A stretch of 64,000 bases of DNA from Platanthera guangdongensis (GCA_039583875.1 CM077162.1:162151826-162215825), one strand, 5' to 3'; positions 10,813 to 22,119 are shown, counted from the first letter of the stretch. Notes: generated by a model from the sequence alone, not told the origin. Program-made: numbers and translations.

Positions 10813-11715
10813 ATCCGACGGTAGCTTAGAGATGCGTGTAGACAGCCATTAGATTAGTATTGCTCGAGTCAGGAGGATGGATAGTCTTTCTCGTTGGCTA
10901 AGAACTTGCCCCAAGCTACTCTCGAAGCATTGGTGCATGGTTAGTTAAGCGTGAGCATGATGTAGACCATCATTTTGGCCAGGTTAAGCTTTGTACCCAT
11001 TCCTAACATCTTATCCTCGCTAGCCCCGTTGTGCCTACCCCTCCATTGATTCAACTCCACTTTTATTTCACCAAAGCCTAGTAACCGACCCTATTCGCAC
11101 ACCCAAGTCTAGCTTTACTGTTTTCTAATTTCAGGATGGGTGTGTTGATGCGGTGTTGTTCTTGTGAAACTTGTGGTTGTGCTCCCATGAATTTATTTAC
11201 TGGAATTGTGTAAAAGAAAAAGAAGAATTAAGAAGAAAATTTATAAAAAGAAAATTTGACAAAGAAAGAAAAAGAGAAAGGAAAAAGTATAACTGGAAAT
11301 CTGATTTGAGTTAATATATTTTTTGTGCGTAGCCTTTGTTTTTATCCTTGATTACCTCGCCTTAACCAAAGCCCCATGACTACCTGAAGTCCTACAGACT
11401 CACGCTTAAAGCAAACTACTGCCGTGGAGAGAGTGAGAATGGGCAAGCATATGGTCACCGAAATTGGTGGATTCCTTTGGAGATTGTCCTGAATCCCGAT
11501 CTTTGGCAATACTCGCCTTAGAGGTTAGTCTATTTTCTCCCTACGCATGACCGGAGGATTCACCGCGATTCTGTTTTTGAGTAGTCATAGAATTTTTGTT
11601 ACGCAGGCTGAAGAGTATAAATTATTTTGTATGCTTAGAAATTTTCCCTACTATATTTTTACGCCCGTGAGTGTGCGACTTCACATGTTACTCCGAATCA
11701 TAATTACTGTGTTAG
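10813..11715 (+). other. non-coding 3' internal region of AthC
   Basis: I see no protein here. It contains an A/G-rich run (about 11210-11290, aaaagaaaaagaagaa type). It continues after the TekJ insertion at 25900-25967 and ends at the 3' LTR. The pol genes expected here are missing, so AthC is a gag-only element. Confidence 0.6.
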
Positions 11716-14020
11716 TGTAACACCCCCTATCCGTCACATAGCATAAAGCAGTAGGTCCGGCCGGGGCCCGATGTCGTATGCCACAGACAGACCGGGTCGT
11801 TACTTATCGAAACCATCCAACCAATCTCAACGTCCTACACAGAGCATTCTAGCGGAAGCAGTTTATAAAAGTTGTAAACAAGAACCCAGCATCAAAGCAC
11901 GAATGTCCACTAATACAAAATAGGAATGTTATTACAAAATACCCAAAAAGAGCCTTAAGGCCTTACAAAATATTTCACTTGAATATTACATGTTTTACAA
12001 ACCACGGCACGCAGGCCGGTCACACATGAATAAAGCAGTAAACATTTCCAACTTAGGCCTTCAAGGGCCGGCTTCGCAAAAAGAGCTTTAGCCCGCTATT
12101 GACCGCTTGGTACAACTGCAACTGCAAGCAACAAACCACCGCACGGTGGCAAAACAAGGTAACGGTCAGCAATGCTGACCAAATTATAACGATCCCGCCC
12201 CCAACTCGGGGCGGCGATGCTCCTTCCCTGCATTTCATTAGCATAAGCGAGCAATGTATATATATAGCCATTTCATCACAGACGTTGGCTCGCACGACCA
12301 CACGCCCCGTGCTCTCAGGGCACAATCTCAGTGAACCGGTCGATGTCACGTCAATTAAAGCCATTGACATTCCGGACTCACCACCGCCACTTGGGCGGCC
12401 AAACCTATGAGCAATTTGTATTCCTGGCCTGGGTCACGATAATTTAAGCCATTGACCGCCGAAGACCCTACTCTATGCCAACGGTAAGTGGCACGTGCCT
12501 TTAGGTCTCTTTAACCGAACGACATAGAACGGGTACGGTTCCATCTAACCCGTGCTCACATCGCAACGACAATTTAAGCCATTTGCGCGGGTCAAACTTC
12601 CGCCGAGTCTCATTTCCATCACAAGTCACATAACCCGGTTATGTTCAAGTTGGCTCTCAAGCCACCAAGTTGGCAAGATCTCGTATCTGCCCAGTTTTCC
12701 GGGTGCACCTTTGGGTTAGTCCCCAAGGCTCCCTGCTGCAATCTACCGCTTAGAAAACCCGAAAAACAACCAATAGCACGGAGTCTTCTCCGGCATTATG
12801 CAATGCAACATCACCGATCCAGACCAACATGTCCGGGTAGGCTTCACACATCATGCCTATGTCCGTTCTCGCTTACGGACTCTAAACAACGGGGACTTCA
12901 CATATCTACCCGAAGGAACGCCTCCAACTCTCCGCAAACTCGCGAGAGCGGGCTTCCTATGCTAAGAAAGAGAGCTACTCATGCTAAAGATGAGGATCGT
13001 TACCCTTGCGTTCCTCTTTGGCGCCATTGAAAAGTAATCGGATGGAAATCACCGCACTAGCGTTGCCTCCGTGGATCCGGAGTCGGCTTGCGATTCGGAG
13101 CTCCGAAGCTCCTCCAATGGCGGATCTAGCTCCTTCTTCCTCCCTTGGCTCTCCTCTCTCTCCAAGAATTTAGAAAGATGATAAGGTATGAAAAGTGAGG
13201 GTTTTCCAAGTCCACTCACGGGTATATCCTCTCAGGAACAACCCCCAGTCGTTGGATCTTCAATTAAAGAAATGAACGGCTTCGATTCGGGGTTGAAATG
13301 CCCAATCTGGACCGAACACGGCCTGGCACACGCCCGTGTCCAGGGCCGTGTGCCGCATTCGCCGTCAAAATCGAATCTCCTGGAACCTCACACGGGTATC
13401 GAACACGCCCGTGTTCGAGCTGACACGCCCGTGTTCCACCTCACACGGCCGTGTAGCCGGCCGTATACCCCATGATTTTTCCACATTTTCAACCCGAGCA
13501 CTGCACGGGTTCTAGGACACGCCCGTGTCCTTACCCGTGTCACCTTGACACGCCTGGACCCCAGGCCGTGTACACGGGACACTTCGTCGAGTGAAGATCG
13601 TCGACCTGATGACACGGCCTTGGACACGCTCGTGTCCTAGGCCGTGTGCCTTGTCTTGACGATCGTCGAGCGAATCTCGACGACTCCCCGGGACGATCGT
13701 CGACACGGGTCGACACGCCCTGCGACACGCCCGTGTCGCAGTCCGTGTGCCCACTCTCGACGAATCGTCGAGTAAATCTCGACGTCTTCGCGGCTAAGTG
13801 TCGACACGGGTCGACACGCCCTGCGACACGCCCGTTTCGCAGGCCGTGTGCCCACTCTCGACGAATCGTCGAGTAAATCTCGACGTCTTCGCGGCTAAGT
13901 GTCGACACACGCTTGACACGCCCTGGGACACGCCCGTGTCCCAGGTCGTGTGCCTTCTGCCAGAACCCAAACTGGCTCAAAACGTCCCCCTTTTGCTCCT
14001 TTGAGTTTCGGGGCGTTACA
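11716..14020 (-). repeat. 3' LTR of TekJ
   Basis: 2305 bp, closely matching 23612-25894 with small indels. On the minus strand it begins TGTAACGCCCCG, runs through a dyad array (about 13950-13310) and has a TATA box near 12257-12266 (tatatatata after ggc). Confidence 0.93.
13310..13960. repeat. GACACGnnCGTGTC and TCGACGA/TCGTCGA dyad array in TekJ U3
   Basis: More than fifteen copies of gacacgcccgtgtc-like sites alternate with TCGACGA/TCGTCGA sites. A perfect dyad is CTCGACGAATCGTCGAG at 13756-13772, repeated in the next unit. Units of about 110 bp (tgtcgacacgggtcgacacgccctgcgacacg...) are duplicated at 13680-13890. It lies in the 5' third of the LTR in transcription order, upstream of its TATA box. 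The right LTR has the same array at 25190-25840. Confidence 0.8.
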
Positions 14021-14045
14021 ACTCTCCCCCTCTTAAAAGAATTTC
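14021..14045 (-). other. polypurine tract of TekJ
   Basis: On the minus strand, taagagggggagagt sits directly before the LTR start TGTAACGCC. The TekJ polyprotein frame reads through this tract and stops at the TAA inside TGTAAC (14018-14016), two bases into the LTR. Confidence 0.8.
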
Positions 14046-15190
14046 GCCCACAAAATTAAATAGAGGAAAGACACGTACAAAACCAAAATTTGTACCTGAG
14101 CGGAACAACTCCGGATACTCGTCAAGCATAGTCTGCTCTCGCTCCCAAGAGAGCTCCTCACGACCGCAATTGTCCCACCGGAGCTTGACCATCCTGATCT
14201 CTTTATTGCGTAGCCGCTTGACCTCCGAGTCCTCGATCCGCACGGGCTTGACCTTTGTCGTTAGCCCACTATCCACCGGCACTTAATCAACCGCGATCAC
14301 TTGCATAGGCTCTTGCACCGCCTTCCGAAGCACCGAAATGTGGAATACATCATGTAAACCACTAAGCTCCACTGAGAGCTTCAACCGATAGGCCGCTTAA
14401 CCAACTCGCTCCAGAACCTCAAACGGTCCAAGGTACCTCGGGCTTAGCTTTTTCAATCGCCGCACCCGCGAGACACCCTTGAACGGCTTGATCTTTAAGT
14501 ATACATAATCGCCCACAGCGAACTCCATGTTCCTGTGCTTGACATTATAGTACTTTGCTTGCCGGTCCTGAGCGATAAGCAACCTCTCCCGAATGGTTCT
14601 CACCAAAGAAGTAGCATCCTCCACTTCCGATCGCTTATACAACTTTGACTCACCCGTTTCTAACCAAGACAACGGCGTGCGACATTTTCTACCATAAAGG
14701 GCCTCGAAAGGCGCCATCTGAATACTCGCTTGGTAGCTATTGTTGTATGCGAACTCCACCAAATAAAGGTGGTCTTCCCATTGCTTTCCAAAATCCAAGA
14801 CACACATGCGAAGCATGTCTTCCATGGTTCTATTGACCCTCTCGGTTTGTCCATCCGTTTGCGGATGGAAGGATGTGCTGAATTTCAACTTTGTTCCCAA
14901 CATTTGTTGCACCAGCCTCCAATCATTGGACGTGAACCGCCCATCTCGGTCACTCATGATGCTGCTGGGCACACCATGAAGCCGTACTATGTTATCCACA
15001 TAAAGCTTTGCCAGCTTCTCCACCGGATCATCCTTCCTATGCGGAATAAAATGCGACACCTTCGTTAAACGATCAACAACCACCCAAATGGCGTCGTTCC
15101 CCTTTTGCGACCTTGGCAAACCGTGCACAAAGTCCATAGAGATGTCGTCGAATTTCCACTCTGGAATAGGCAAAGGACTTAAGAAATCCT
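14046..15190 (-). pseudogene. TekJ integrase core and chromodomain
   Basis: The integrase core, which inserts element DNA into the host genome, has D (FDDISMDFVHGLP), D (IMSDRDGRFTS) and the QTERVNRTMEDMLR region with the catalytic E. Then come the GPF-like module (LSPRYLGPFEVLERVG) and a chromodomain-like end (DSEVKRLRNKEIRMVKLRW ... ELSWERE). This order identifies a Tekay/Del-type chromovirus, whose chromodomain is thought to steer insertion to heterochromatin. Breaks: a TAA directly after ERVG (about 14397), a further stop before VPVDSGL, and a frameshift near 15185 joining to the zinc-finger part. Confidence 0.88.
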
Positions 15191-17424
15191 CCCGGCTTTT
15201 GGCACTCCGCCTTTACCAAGGCGCAGGTTTGGCACTTCGCTACGTATAGCGCCACATCCTTTTTCAAACCTGGCCACCAAAACAGTTTCTTCACAGCACG
15301 GTACATCTTCGTGCTCCCCGGGTGAATCGAGTACTTGGTATGGTGTGCCTCGTACAACATCTCCACCCGTAAATTGCCCACACTTGGGACGCACAATCGA
15401 CCGTCTTTCCAAAGCAATCCGTCCTCCACGACGAATTGGGAATTTGACCCATCCAGAGCCTCTACCATGAATTGCTTCATATGAGCATCCATATCCAAAG
15501 CCTGCCGAATACGATCAGCCAGGTCATATTGGACTTCAGTCCAATTCAGAACTGCTTCAGCACTTGATTGTCTGTCCACACAAACAATCTTCAACGCCTC
15601 CAACTCCCGCACCAACCGCTCATCGTGCACCGATAGCCAATTGGCTTGAGCTGGGGCTCGGCGACTCAACGCGTCCGCAACCGCATTCCCTTTGCCAGGC
15701 ACGTAGTGGATCTTGAATGTATAATCCCCCAGGAACTCCATCCACCTACGCTGCCACATATTCAGATCCTTCTAATCAATTAGATACTTTAGGCTCTTGT
15801 GATCGGTGTAGATATCAATCTTCACACCGTACAAATAGTGTCTCCACAGCTTCAAGGCAAAAATCACGGCCGCTAACTCCAAGTCATGGACCGGATAATT
15901 CCTCTCGTGCACTTTTAGCTGTCTCGAGCCATAAGCTATTACACTTCCGTGTTGCAGTAGCACGCAACCCAAACCGCTGCCTAAAGCATCGCTATAAATC
16001 TCATAGCCTTCAGTCCCACATGGCGAACTCAGCACAGGCGCCGTGGTCAACCGACACTTCAATTCCTCAAAAGCTCGCGCGCACTCCGGCGTCCAAACGA
16101 ACTCATGCTCCTTCCTCGTCAAAGTAGTGAGAGGTAACGCTATCCGCGAGAAGTTCTCTACGAAGCGCCTATAATAGCCGGCAAGCCCCAAAAAGCTCCG
16201 GACTTCTGCTACCATAGCAAGCTCAGGCCACTCCCGTATCGCAACAATCTTCGTCCGGATCCACAACAATACCCTCTCCACTCACTATATGACCGAGGAA
16301 CGCCACTGAGGATAGCCAAAACTCGCACTTCGAGAACTTGGCATACAACTGATTTCTCCTTAGCGTCTCCAACACCAAATGAAGATGCTTGAAGTGATCT
16401 TCCTCACTTTGCGAGTACACCAAAATATCGTCGATGAAGACGATCACGAAATGGTCCAAGTACTCCCTGAACGTCCTGTTCATCAAATCCATGAATACTG
16501 ACGGCGCATTAGTCAGCCCAAACGGCATGACCGTAAACTCATAATTCCCGTATCTCGTACTAAACGCTGTCTTCGGGATATCACTCTCCCTTATTCGCAG
16601 CTGATAGTACCCAGCCTTGAGATCCAACTTCAAGTACACCGTCGACCCGACTAACTGATCAAAGAGATCATCAATCCGGGGGATCAGGTACTTATTCTTC
16701 TCCGTCAGCTTGTTTAACTCTCGATAATCAATACATAGCCTCAAGCTTCCGTCCTTCTTCTTAACAAAGAGTACCGGTGCACTCCAAGGCGAAGAACTCT
16801 GGCGCACATATCCTTGCTCCAGCAACTCTTGCAGTTGAACTTTCAACTCCTCCATTTCCTTAGGCGCTAGCCGATACGGAGATCGTGACACAGGCTTTGC
16901 ACCTGGCACTAGCTCGATAGTAAAATCTATCTCCCGCTGAGGCGGGGCTCCAGGAAGATCCGCGGGGAACACATCAGGGTATTTCGATACCACTGAAATA
17001 CAATCCAACGCGGGCTTCGGCTTTGCAACCTCCACTAGTGTAAAGAACAGTTTTGCTCCAGCACGAACCGCCTTCACCACCTGAAGAGCAGACATCAATG
17101 TCTTGCTCGACCCCTTTAAGCCCGTAAAAGTCGTTTCACGACTTGCTCCCAGCTTAACTTCCTTGCTACCGCAATCTATATGGGCCTGCTGCTCCGAGAG
17201 CCAGTCCATGCCAAATATGACGTCGAACTCCACTAACGGAAGTAAAGACGCCCGCAGGTCAAACTCCTGCTCCCCAATACGAATCTTAACATCGCAGATC
17301 CTATCCGCTCGCATCGAACACCCATTGGGCAACAACACATCCAACTTATCCTTTGTCATAGAAGAAGGGACTCCGATGCGTGATATAAATCCTTCGGACA
17401 AGAAGGAGTGTGAGGCTTTCGTAT
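15073..17424 (-). pseudogene. TekJ protease end, reverse transcriptase, RNase H, integrase zinc finger
   Basis: On the minus strand from 17424: the end of the protease ([17 protein letters not shown] ... VIFGMDWL), RT ([49 protein letters not shown] with catalytic IDD), RNase H ([18 protein letters not shown] ... [10 protein letters not shown]) and the integrase zinc finger (HHTKYSIHPGSTKMYR ... CQTCALVKAEC). It is broken by a frameshift near 16250, a TAG at 15772 where LID-stop-KDLN is expected to read Q, and a frameshift near 15185. The protease catalytic triplet reads DTK rather than DTG, and CopI is inserted right at that codon. Confidence 0.88.
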
Positions 17425-17805
17425 TATTGAAGTTGGTGACCGGGCGGTCTGGCGGTTTGTCTTGGCGGGTTGAAGACCGCGCGGTCTGGCGGTTTGTCTC
17501 AGTCGGCTTGGAGACCGGGCGGTCTGGCGGTCTTCCCTGGCAGTCTCTCTTCCTCTCTGGTGGTAGCCGTGCGGTTAGCCCTGCTGTCTAACCGCGCGGC
17601 TTGTGCGGTTTGTTTTGTATAGTCCGCTTGTCCTGTAAATTATAGTCCCACATCTCTTATTTGTATTCTCTCATCTCTCCTCCATTCTATATAAAGGAGG
17701 GCATACCTTTGTAATAGATACCTTTTTTGGATAATAAAATTTCAATTATTCAAAAGTTTATTCGCTTGTTCTCTACTTTTCGCTTCTTTTCTCTACTTTC
17801 TAACA
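17425..17805 (+). repeat. 5' LTR of CopI
   Basis: It ends ...tttctaaca directly before tggtatcagagg. The first two bases are TA where the 3' LTR has TG. U3 carries accgggcggtctggcgg repeats, including the 14-bp perfect palindrome AGACCGCGCGGTCT at 17474-17487, and agccgtgcggttag ... ctaaccgcgcggct, which can pair. Confidence 0.95.
17687..17696 (+). promoter_or_regulatory. TATA box of CopI LTR
   Basis: CTATATAAAG, with the same position in the 3' LTR (22001-22010) and a counterpart in CopB. Confidence 0.7.
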
Positions 17806-17817
17806 TGGTATCAGAGG
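17806..17817 (+). other. primer-binding site, tRNA-iMet (CopI)
   Basis: TGGTATCAGAGG directly follows the LTR end. Confidence 0.9.
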
Positions 17818-18515
17818 ACACGGTCATTTCCTCCTGATTCTGTGCGCCCTCTATTGTTCGCGGCTTGTTTTCAGCATTCTGCGACTTGCTTCGCGACTTG
17901 GCTTCTCTCTGTCCGCGCGGCTTGTTTCTATCCGCGCGGCTTGTTTCTGTCCGCTGCCCTGTTCGCGCGGCTTGCTTCTTCTTCTCTTCTCCTACTGATC
18001 TTTGTCGCGGCGACCTGTTTCCTTGTCGCCGCGCTCCTTGCTCTTTCCTCCCGCTCCGACTTCCTAGTCGTTGCGGTCTGTCCCTATCCGCGTGTGTTGT
18101 CTCTCTACTCGCGGCTTGCTGCTGTGATCTGCCTGACCGTGCGGGTTGTTCCTTTCTCACCCGCATCTTGGTCGCGGTCACCTGCTCTTCTCTTCTCTTC
18201 TGTTCGCTCGGTCTTCTCAGTCCGCGCGACCTCTTCCCCGCTGGACCTTTGCCTGCTTTTTCGCCGCTTTCTTCTTGTTGCCTTCTACCCGCTCCTGCTT
18301 GCTAGTCTCCTCGGCCTCATCTTTGGCCGCGCGACTTGTTCTCCTCTGTTCGCCCGACTTTTTCAGGTCGTGCGACTTCTTTCCCTCTGCTTTGCTCGGC
18401 TTCTTGGAAGCAGCCTTTCTAGCCGCTCGACCTATTTTCTGGTCGCCCGGCTTGGTGCTCTATTCTCTTCTCGCGGCTTGTTCTTCTCGTAGCGGTTTGC
18501 TACTCTCTTGCTTCC
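17818..18515 (+). other. CopI leader in place of gag
   Basis: This stretch should encode Gag but shows no RNA-binding zinc knuckle and none of the usual copia Gag motifs. Instead it is built of degenerate repeats such as gcgcggcttgtttctgtc (about 17915-17985), gcgacttg, and gcggcttgctgctgtgatc, which echo the LTR motif ccgcgcggcttgtgcggtt. Long open frames on both strands reflect the biased composition. Gag has either been replaced by expanded repeats or was never captured. Confidence 0.7.
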
Positions 18516-21500
18516 ATGGCTTTCCTCTCCTCCAGCCCGTCAGCCTCCGTGGTCACCTCTTCTGGTAGTGCTCATGTTGTGACTCGCGGACGATGGCTCA
18601 TCGACTCTGGTGCAACAAGTCATATGACAGGCAACCCTCAATTTTTCTCTCTTCTTGACACACAGGCTCAGTTGCCCCCAGTCATTGTCGCTGATGGATC
18701 TCCCTCCCCGGTCCATGGGACGGGCATGGTTCAAGTCACTCCGTCTCTCTGCTTGGCTGATACCCTCTATGTGCCCAAGTTTCCGTGCAATTTATTATCG
18801 GTTACTTCTTTATGCAAGCAACTACAGTGTTCTGTCACATTCACCCCTACCTCTTGTGCTTTTCAGGATCCGGACTACCAACGGACGATTGCTACCGGGA
18901 CTGAGAGTGGTGGCCTCTACTTCCTTGACAACGTTTCTGCTCTATCCGTCTTCTCCTCCTCCTCTACAGATCTTCTCCAATGGCATCTTCGCCTTGGTCA
19001 TGCTCCTCCCCGCATTCTACGACAACTCCTGCCGCACCTCCCTCCTCATCATCCTCCTCTAAACTGTGATGCATGTCAACTTGGCAAACATCACCGCTCC
19101 TCCTTCCCACCAACGCAGCGCCGGGGCTCCTCCCATCCGTTCGACCTCGTTCACTCTGACATATGGGGTCCCACTCCTACCCTCACCATCGGTCGGGGCA
19201 GTTCCTATTTTGTCACCTTCATTGATGATTTCTCTCGATCTACGTGGGTATATCTTCTTAAAGATCGCTCCGAGTTATTCTCTGTTTGGACCTCCTTTTA
19301 TTCGATGGTTAAAACTCAGTTCGCTACGTCTATTAAAATCCTTCGTTCTGACAATGCTCAGGAGTATCTTAGCCACGACTTCTCCTCCTTTTGCACTCAC
19401 CATGGTATTATTCGTCAAACCAGCTGTGTCTACACTTCCCAACAAAATGGGGTGGCGGAACGCAAAAACCGTCACCTCCTTGATGTCGCTCGCACTATGA
19501 TGCATCAAATGCATGTTCCTCGCTCCTATTGGGGCTATGCTGTCCTTCTCTCCTGCTATCTCATCAATCGTCTTCCCTCCACCGTTCTCCACGGTGCTAC
19601 CCCCTTCTCCATTCTTTATCCGGACAAGGATCCCTTTCCTCTTCCTCTACACATCTTTGGGTGCACCGCTTTTGTGCACTCTCCCGCTGCCACCCGTGAT
19701 AAACTCTCACCCCGTGCCACCAAATGTGTCTTTCTGGGCTATTCTCCCACTCAGAAAGGCTATTGTTGCTTTGACCCTGTTACCCGCAAGCAATTTGTCT
19801 CTGCGGATGTCACCTTCTTTGCCAATGCCTCTTACTTCTCTCCCGCTTCCTCTTCTCCTCCTCCTGCTCCTCCTTCTCATACCAACCCATCCCTTCCCTC
19901 TGCTCCCACTGAGGTTCCGTCCTCTCCACCCACTCCACCGCCTTCCCCATCCTCCTCATCTCCACCCTCTACTCCGCTTTCTCCCTCCACTCCGCTACCA
20001 TCTCTCTCTACTCCCGGGCCAGCTCTCTCCACCACGGATACTCCGGATACTGAGGCACCTGCTGACCTGGATCTCCCGATTGCTCTTCGCAAAGGGGTTC
20101 GGGCTTGTACCCACCATCCTCTTGCTGCGGTTGTTTCCTACGATCACCTTACCCCTGCTCGCCGAGCCTTTGCCCTGGCTATCTCGGCCACTACCACCCC
20201 CCGTTCCTACCAGGAGGACCTTACTATTCCTCACTGGAAAGTTGCCATGGATGAGGAGATTGCTAATCTCACTGAACGGGGTACCTGGACCCTTGTTCCG
20301 CCTCCTTTCGGCACCGATGTTGTTGGTTGTCGCTGGGTCTTCATGGTGAAGTTTCTCCCGGATGGCAGTGTGGATCGTTATAAGGCTCGCCTGGTTGCCA
20401 AGGGTTTTACCCAAACTTATGGGGTTGATTACTTTGACACTTTCTCGCCCGTGGCTCGCCTCAGCACTATTCGGGTTCTTCTCTCTGTAGCTGTCAACAG
20501 GGATTGGCCTATCTCGCAGCTAGATGTTAAGAATGCCTTCCTCTATGGCGATCTGCAGGAAGCTGTTTACATGGAGCAACCTCCTGGGTATGTTGCTCAG
20601 GGGGAGACACGGGTATGCCGGCTAAAGAAGGCTATCTATGGCCTCAAGCAGAGTCCTCGTGCCTGGTTTGACAAGTTCAGTGGCATTGTTGCGGCCATTG
20701 GTTTTACACGAAGCTCAGCAGATCACTCCTTGTTTGTTCGGAAAACCGCCTCTGGTCTTGTTGTTCTTGCGGTTTATGTTGATGACATTCTTCTTACTGG
20801 CGATGACCAGGATGGGATACTGATGACCAAGAAACACCTTCGTCAACATCTGGTTACAAAGGATATGGGCTCCCCGAAATACTTTCTGGGGATTGAAATC
20901 TCTAGAAAGCCCAACTCCATGGTCCTTTCACAACGGAAGTATGCTCTTGATCTTTTAAAGGATGCAGGACTCACTGGTGCTAAACATGCACGTTGTCCTA
21001 TGGCTGCTGGAGAAGACAAAACTTGGACAGATGACTCACCTCTTCTCTCTGATCTTACGAGATACTGGCGTCTGGTGGGCAAGCTCATATATCTCACGGT
21101 AACCAGACCCGACATCTCCTATGCTGTTGGCAAGGTGAGCCAGTTCATGCAAGCTCCGAGGGAGTGTCATCTACAATCTGCTCTGAGGATATTAGAGTAT
21201 ATTAAAGCTGCTCCAGGGAAAGGACTCCTATTTCAGAAAAATGGTCACCTAAGGGTTGAAGCTTACTCTGATTCAAGCTATGCAGATGACAAAGGGGACC
21301 GCAAATCGACTTCAGGTTTCTGCACATTTGTTGGAGGCAATCTTGTGAGTTGGAAGAGCAAGAAACAGTCTGTCGTTTCCAGGTCTAGTGCAGAGGCTGA
21401 ATATCGTAGCATGGCATCGACTACATGTGAGTTGAAGTGGTTGCGGGCTCTCATGCTTGACTTAGGAGAGGTTTACAACTATCCTCTTCCTATGTTCTGT

Positions 21501-21731
21501 GACAATAAGGCCGCGATACACATTTCCAAAAATCCGGTCTTTCATGAGAGAACAAAACACATAGAAGTCGACTGTCATTTTATTCGAGAAGAAATATTGA
21601 AGAAACAGATTTGCACTCCATTTGTCACGTCCGACAACGAGTTGGCAGACGTCTTCACCAAGCCAGTGTCCGCTTCCTTTTTCCACATCTGTGACAAGCT
21701 GGGCATGATCGATATATATGCTCCAGCTTGA
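18516..21731 (+). CDS. CopI Pol polyprotein (protease, integrase, RT, RNase H)
   Basis: An intact 1071-residue copia Pol starting in good context (ccATGG). Domains in order: aspartic protease (RWLIDSGATSHMTGNP, Asp about residue 30); GAG-pre-integrase zinc region (WHLRLGHAPP ... CDACQLGKH, about 155-195); integrase with VHSDIWGPT, LRSDNAQEYL and QQNGVAERKNRHL (about 205-370); a Pro/Ser-rich linker (about 440-520); RT (CRWVFMVKFLPDGSVDRYKA, LDVKNAFLYGDL, VLAVYVDDILL with catalytic YVDD, about 605-850); RNase H (AYSDSSYADDKGDRKSTSGF, SSAEAEYRSMA, FCDNKAAIHIS, LADVFTKP, about 925-1060). All key catalytic residues I looked for are present. The usual copia product is a single Gag-Pol; here Gag is missing, so particles would need Gag from another element. 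The stop is followed at once by the polypurine tract and 3' LTR. Confidence 0.95.
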   Translation: MAFLSSSPSASVVTSSGSAHVVTRGRWLIDSGATSHMTGNPQFFSLLDTQAQLPPVIVADGSPSPVHGTGMVQVTPSLCLADTLYVPKFPCNLLSVTSLCKQLQCSVTFTPTSCAFQDPDYQRTIATGTESGGLYFLDNVSALSVFSSSSTDLLQWHLRLGHAPPRILRQLLPHLPPHHPPLNCDACQLGKHHRSSFPPTQRRGSSHPFDLVHSDIWGPTPTLTIGRGSSYFVTFIDDFSRSTWVYLLKDRSELFSVWTSFYSMVKTQFATSIKILRSDNAQEYLSHDFSSFCTHHGIIRQTSCVYTSQQNGVAERKNRHLLDVARTMMHQMHVPRSYWGYAVLLSCYLINRLPSTVLHGATPFSILYPDKDPFPLPLHIFGCTAFVHSPAATRDKLSPRATKCVFLGYSPTQKGYCCFDPVTRKQFVSADVTFFANASYFSPASSSPPPAPPSHTNPSLPSAPTEVPSSPPTPPPSPSSSSPPSTPLSPSTPLPSLSTPGPALSTTDTPDTEAPADLDLPIALRKGVRACTHHPLAAVVSYDHLTPARRAFALAISATTTPRSYQEDLTIPHWKVAMDEEIANLTERGTWTLVPPPFGTDVVGCRWVFMVKFLPDGSVDRYKARLVAKGFTQTYGVDYFDTFSPVARLSTIRVLLSVAVNRDWPISQLDVKNAFLYGDLQEAVYMEQPPGYVAQGETRVCRLKKAIYGLKQSPRAWFDKFSGIVAAIGFTRSSADHSLFVRKTASGLVVLAVYVDDILLTGDDQDGILMTKKHLRQHLVTKDMGSPKYFLGIEISRKPNSMVLSQRKYALDLLKDAGLTGAKHARCPMAAGEDKTWTDDSPLLSDLTRYWRLVGKLIYLTVTRPDISYAVGKVSQFMQAPRECHLQSALRILEYIKAAPGKGLLFQKNGHLRVEAYSDSSYADDKGDRKSTSGFCTFVGGNLVSWKSKKQSVVSRSSAEAEYRSMASTTCELKWLRALMLDLGEVYNYPLPMFCDNKAAIHISKNPVFHERTKHIEVDCHFIREEILKKQICTPFVTSDNELADVFTKPVSASFFHICDKLGMIDIYAPA

Positions 21732-21738
21732 GGGGGAG

Positions 21739-22119
21739 TGTTGAAGTTGGTGACCGGGCGGTCTGGCGGTTTGTCTTGGCGGGTTGAAGACCGCGCGGTC
21801 TGGCGGTTTGTCTCAGTCGGCTTGGAGACCGGGCGGTCTGGCGGTCTTCCCTGGCAGTCTCTCTTCCTCTCTGGTGGTAGCCGTGCGGTTAGCCCTGCTG
21901 TCTAACCGCGCGGCTTGTGCGGTTTGTTTTGTATAGTCCGCTTGTCCTGTAAATTATAGTCCCACATCTCTTATTTGTATTCTCTCATCTCTCCTCCATT
22001 CTATATAAAGGAGGGCATACCTTTGTAATAGATACCTTTTTTGGATAATAAAATTTCAATTATTCAAAAGTTTATTCGCTTGTTCTCTACTTTTCGCTTC
22101 TTTTCTCTACTTTCTAACA
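21739..22119 (+). repeat. 3' LTR of CopI
   Basis: It begins TGTTGAAG after gagggggagtg and ends tttctaaca before the TSD cgtat. It equals the 5' LTR except at base 2. Confidence 0.95.

Larger units (their letters stand above)
17425..22119 (+). mobile_element. CopI: young Ty1/copia element without gag
   Basis: LTRs at 17425-17805 and 21739-22119 are 381 bp each and differ, by eye, only at the second base (TA versus TG). Perfect TSD cgtat (17420-17424, 22120-22124), tRNA-iMet primer-binding site and polypurine tract present. One intact 1071-codon ORF holds protease to RNase H. There is no gag domain: about 700 bp of C/T/G-rich leader occupies its place. Confidence 0.95.

Noticed and set aside
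12099..12410. 103-codon ORFs repeated at 12099 and 23995
   Set aside because: They lie in the two TekJ LTRs, so repetition follows from the LTR duplication; no domain or codon signal.
17842..18492. 216-codon frame in the CopI leader as a Gag or membrane protein
   Set aside because: Its hydrophobic look comes from C/T-rich degenerate repeats; overlapping frames are equally open, and there is no zinc knuckle or copia Gag motif.
19275..21115. Several 90-278 codon frames in other phases over CopI pol
   Set aside because: They overlap an intact 1071-codon ORF with all pol motifs; they are shadows of its biased codon use.
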